In this document: in pieces, positions 62,850-64,000 of the stretch
Position numbering within the stretch: the first letter of the stretch is position 1
Layout of the letters: every line of letters starts with the position of its first letter
Assembly (NCBI RefSeq): GCF_001571365.1
Contig: NZ_BCTQ01000028.1
Span: 25,189-89,188, forward strand
DNA length: 64,000 nucleotides
Reading direction: 5' to 3'
Origin: Achromobacter denitrificans NBRC 15125
GTDB lineage: Bacteria; Pseudomonadota; Gammaproteobacteria; Burkholderiales; Burkholderiaceae_B
Notes under the pieces: generated by a model
Databases searched by the model: none
What the model saw: only the letters and a program-made list of their open reading frames with translations
What the model was told of the DNA's origin: nothing
Position numbers and translations under genes: made by a program

Positions 62850-62875
62850 GGCCCTGACAGCGGAAGAAAATAACA

Positions 62876-62899
62876 AGGCGGGGCCCGAAAGCCCCGCCT
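62876..62899 (-). terminator. Terminator hairpin of the cold-shock gene
   Basis: AGGCGGGGC (62876-62884) and GCCCCGCCT (62891-62899) form a 9-bp stem with a six-base loop, followed leftward by a T-rich but interrupted stretch. Confidence 0.65.
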
Positions 62900-62938
62900 G
62901 ATAATGGCGCAACCTTGCTGTTGCGCTTTAAGGGTAAC

Positions 62939-63184
62939 TCAGGCAGCAGTGATATTCAGCGCCTGTTTGCCTTTGGGCCCCTGAATAATCTCGAAGGCCA
63001 CTTTCTGGCCTTCTTTCAGGGTTTTAAAACCATTCATTTGGATGGACGAAAAATGGGCGAACAGATCTTCACCGCCGTCGTCGGGCGTAATGAAGCCAAA
63101 CCCCTTTGCATCGTTGAACCATTTGACGGTGCCCGTCGATTTGGGATTGTCCCCTTGGACGGCGGTTGCGGTCGTATCAGACAT
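62939..63184 (-). CDS. Cold-shock (CspA family) RNA-binding protein
   Basis: The protein has 81 residues from the ATG at 63184. It has the single cold-shock OB domain with both RNA-binding motifs, [20 protein letters not shown] and DLFAHFSSI, after a short 16-residue N-terminal extension. It acts as an RNA chaperone. The frame is open further upstream but the family start and the divergent clpS argue for the short form. Whether it is cold induced cannot be told here. Confidence 0.94.
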   Translation of the reverse strand: MSDTTATAVQGDNPKSTGTVKWFNDAKGFGFITPDDGGEDLFAHFSSIQMNGFKTLKEGQKVAFEIIQGPKGKQALNITAA

Positions 63185-63276
63185 GCGGACTGCCTCATTG
63201 AATCGTATGTTGACAGAAGGGCATCGCGGCCTAGACCCCTGTCCCCCCTCCGGCTTCCTGGCAGATTTTCGATGAG

Positions 63277-63305
63277 TTGAAAACCCCAGAATGCGTGGAT
63301 AATGC
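63277..63305 (+). promoter_or_regulatory. Putative clpS promoter
   Basis: TTGAAA (63277-63282) and TAATGC (63300-63305) are 17 bp apart and lie about 105 bp before the clpS start codon. Confidence 0.45.
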
Positions 63306-63410
63306 GCCGCTTTTCTTTGCGGCGTCAAGTATGGAAACTACGCATTTCTACGTGTAATTTTCCGTAAGTTACATGCTAGCCGTCCCCAGTTTAAATAGAA
63401 TAGCGGCCCT

Positions 63411-63725
63411 ATGAGTTCTACCTTGGATACCCAGCATGATTTGGCCGTCGAGAAGGCACCGGCTCGCGCCGCGCCGCCTCCGATGTACCAGGTTTTGTTG
63501 CTCAATGACGACTACACCCCGATGGAGTTCGTCGTGAAAGTCTTGCAGAAGTTCTTCAATAAGAATCACGAAGAAGCGACCCGGATCATGCTGCAAGTGC
63601 ATCATGAAGGGCGCGGCGTATGCGGGGTCTATCCCCGCGACCTGGCCGCGACCCGCATCGCGCAGGTGGCGCAGTATGCGCGGGCGCGGCAGCATCCTCT
63701 GCAATGCGTAATGGAACCGGTCTGA
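63411..63725 (+). CDS. clpS: ATP-dependent Clp protease adaptor ClpS
   Basis: The protein has 104 residues. After a flexible N-terminus comes the ClpS core [20 protein letters not shown] with the N-end binding pocket ([10 protein letters not shown]), then [19 protein letters not shown] and a final helix. It delivers N-degron substrates to ClpAP. clpA normally follows directly; in this window the next gene is different. Confidence 0.95.
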   Translation: MSSTLDTQHDLAVEKAPARAAPPPMYQVLLLNDDYTPMEFVVKVLQKFFNKNHEEATRIMLQVHHEGRGVCGVYPRDLAATRIAQVAQYARARQHPLQCVMEPV

Positions 63726-63877
63726 ATCCAGGAATCGAATACGCCGCCTGTCATGGCGGCGTTGTGCTGTCCAGTTAATCTGGGCACAGTGCCCGCGTAT
63801 CCGAGAAGCGCGCGGGAGGGCCGGCAGCTCCGCCGTAAAGGGGCCGCGCAATATTGAGAGTAAGCGGGAGAAGTGCC

Positions 63878-64000
63878 GTGAGTGGAAAGATCAGCAAGAC
63901 CTGGCTGGCGACGGCCGGCGTCGTCGTATTGGCGGGCGCCATCGGCCTGGGCTGGTGGATGGGCAAGGAGCGCCAGGCGGCGCCCGCGGCCCCGCCCGCC
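63878..64000 (+). CDS. N-terminal fragment of a single-pass envelope protein, possibly an efflux periplasmic adaptor
   Basis: Only the first 41 codons are inside the window, from a GTG at 63878 preceded by GGGAGAAG. The visible part is a short basic start, a membrane anchor (TWLATAGVVVLAGAIGLGWW) and an Ala/Pro-rich linker (KERQAAPAAPPA). This is the N-terminus expected of HlyD/RND-type periplasmic adaptor proteins, but other anchored envelope proteins look the same. It is clearly not ClpA. Confidence 0.5.
   Translation, partial: MSGKISKTWLATAGVVVLAGAIGLGWWMGKERQAAPAAPPA

Overview
The window comes from a GC-rich betaproteobacterium of the Alcaligenaceae, most like Bordetella or Achromobacter. 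Support for this is four orphan Bug-type (TctC) periplasmic solute receptors without any membrane permease, a complete homoprotocatechuate meta-cleavage cluster, squalene genes of the hpnCDE type, and a housekeeping block (murJ, adk, kdsB, trm112, lpxK, exbD, exbB, xseA). I see no tRNA, rRNA, CRISPR array, prophage or intact insertion sequence.

Region 1-9312 is accessory catabolism. It holds a cut-off sulfatase with a divergent IclR regulator; a TetR-controlled operon with the two halves of a Tm-1-like protein as neighbouring genes plus a START-like protein; a 216-bp nested palindromic element that supplies the stop codon of a LysR gene; and a D-aminoacylase with a Bug receptor. Region 9335-13793 is a five-gene extracytoplasmic flavin redox operon (PepSY membrane protein, DUF2271, DUF4198, ApbE, membrane-anchored CysJ-like reductase) behind a Fur box. 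The DUF2271 protein carries an ApbE flavinylation motif. Region 13928-21351 holds hdeD-like, crcB, hpnCDE, alr, an SDR, and a LysR/tautomerase pair.

Region 21393-27842 encodes ring-cleavage catabolism of homoprotocatechuate: hpaI, hpaH, hpaG2 and a fused hpaF-hpaG1 on one strand, hpaE and hpaD on the other, and the MarR repressor hpaR. Both divergent promoters carry a matching operator just after the -10 box. After a proline/alanine-rich membrane protein, radA, a TauE/SafE permease and a small secreted basic protein comes a sugar-acid locus (31779-41851). There, overlapping divergent promoters with twin GntR-type operators drive two Bug genes and a 2-hydroxyacid dehydrogenase one way, and a DapA-family enzyme, GntR regulator, Ldh-family dehydrogenase, arabinonate-type IlvD dehydratase, Bug and HpaI-family aldolase the other way.

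Region 41929-64000 is mostly core: lysA with a divergent true LysR, rpsT, an orphan FecR, murJ, an SDR, adk, kdsB, trm112, lpxK, exbD, exbB, xseA, sodB, a chemoreceptor, a ClC channel, pcaF, a DUF192 protein, a cold-shock protein and clpS. The core order is interrupted by a 739-residue protein on the opposite strand between lpxK and trm112. By my reading it is a divergent member of the IgaA/UmoB family, the Rcs-phosphorelay attenuator known from Enterobacterales, with five membrane segments and two periplasmic cysteine pairs. This and the flavin redox operon are the strongest candidates for under-described biology here. Two perfect 101-bp copies and one diverged copy of a GC-rich dispersed repeat sit at gene ends.
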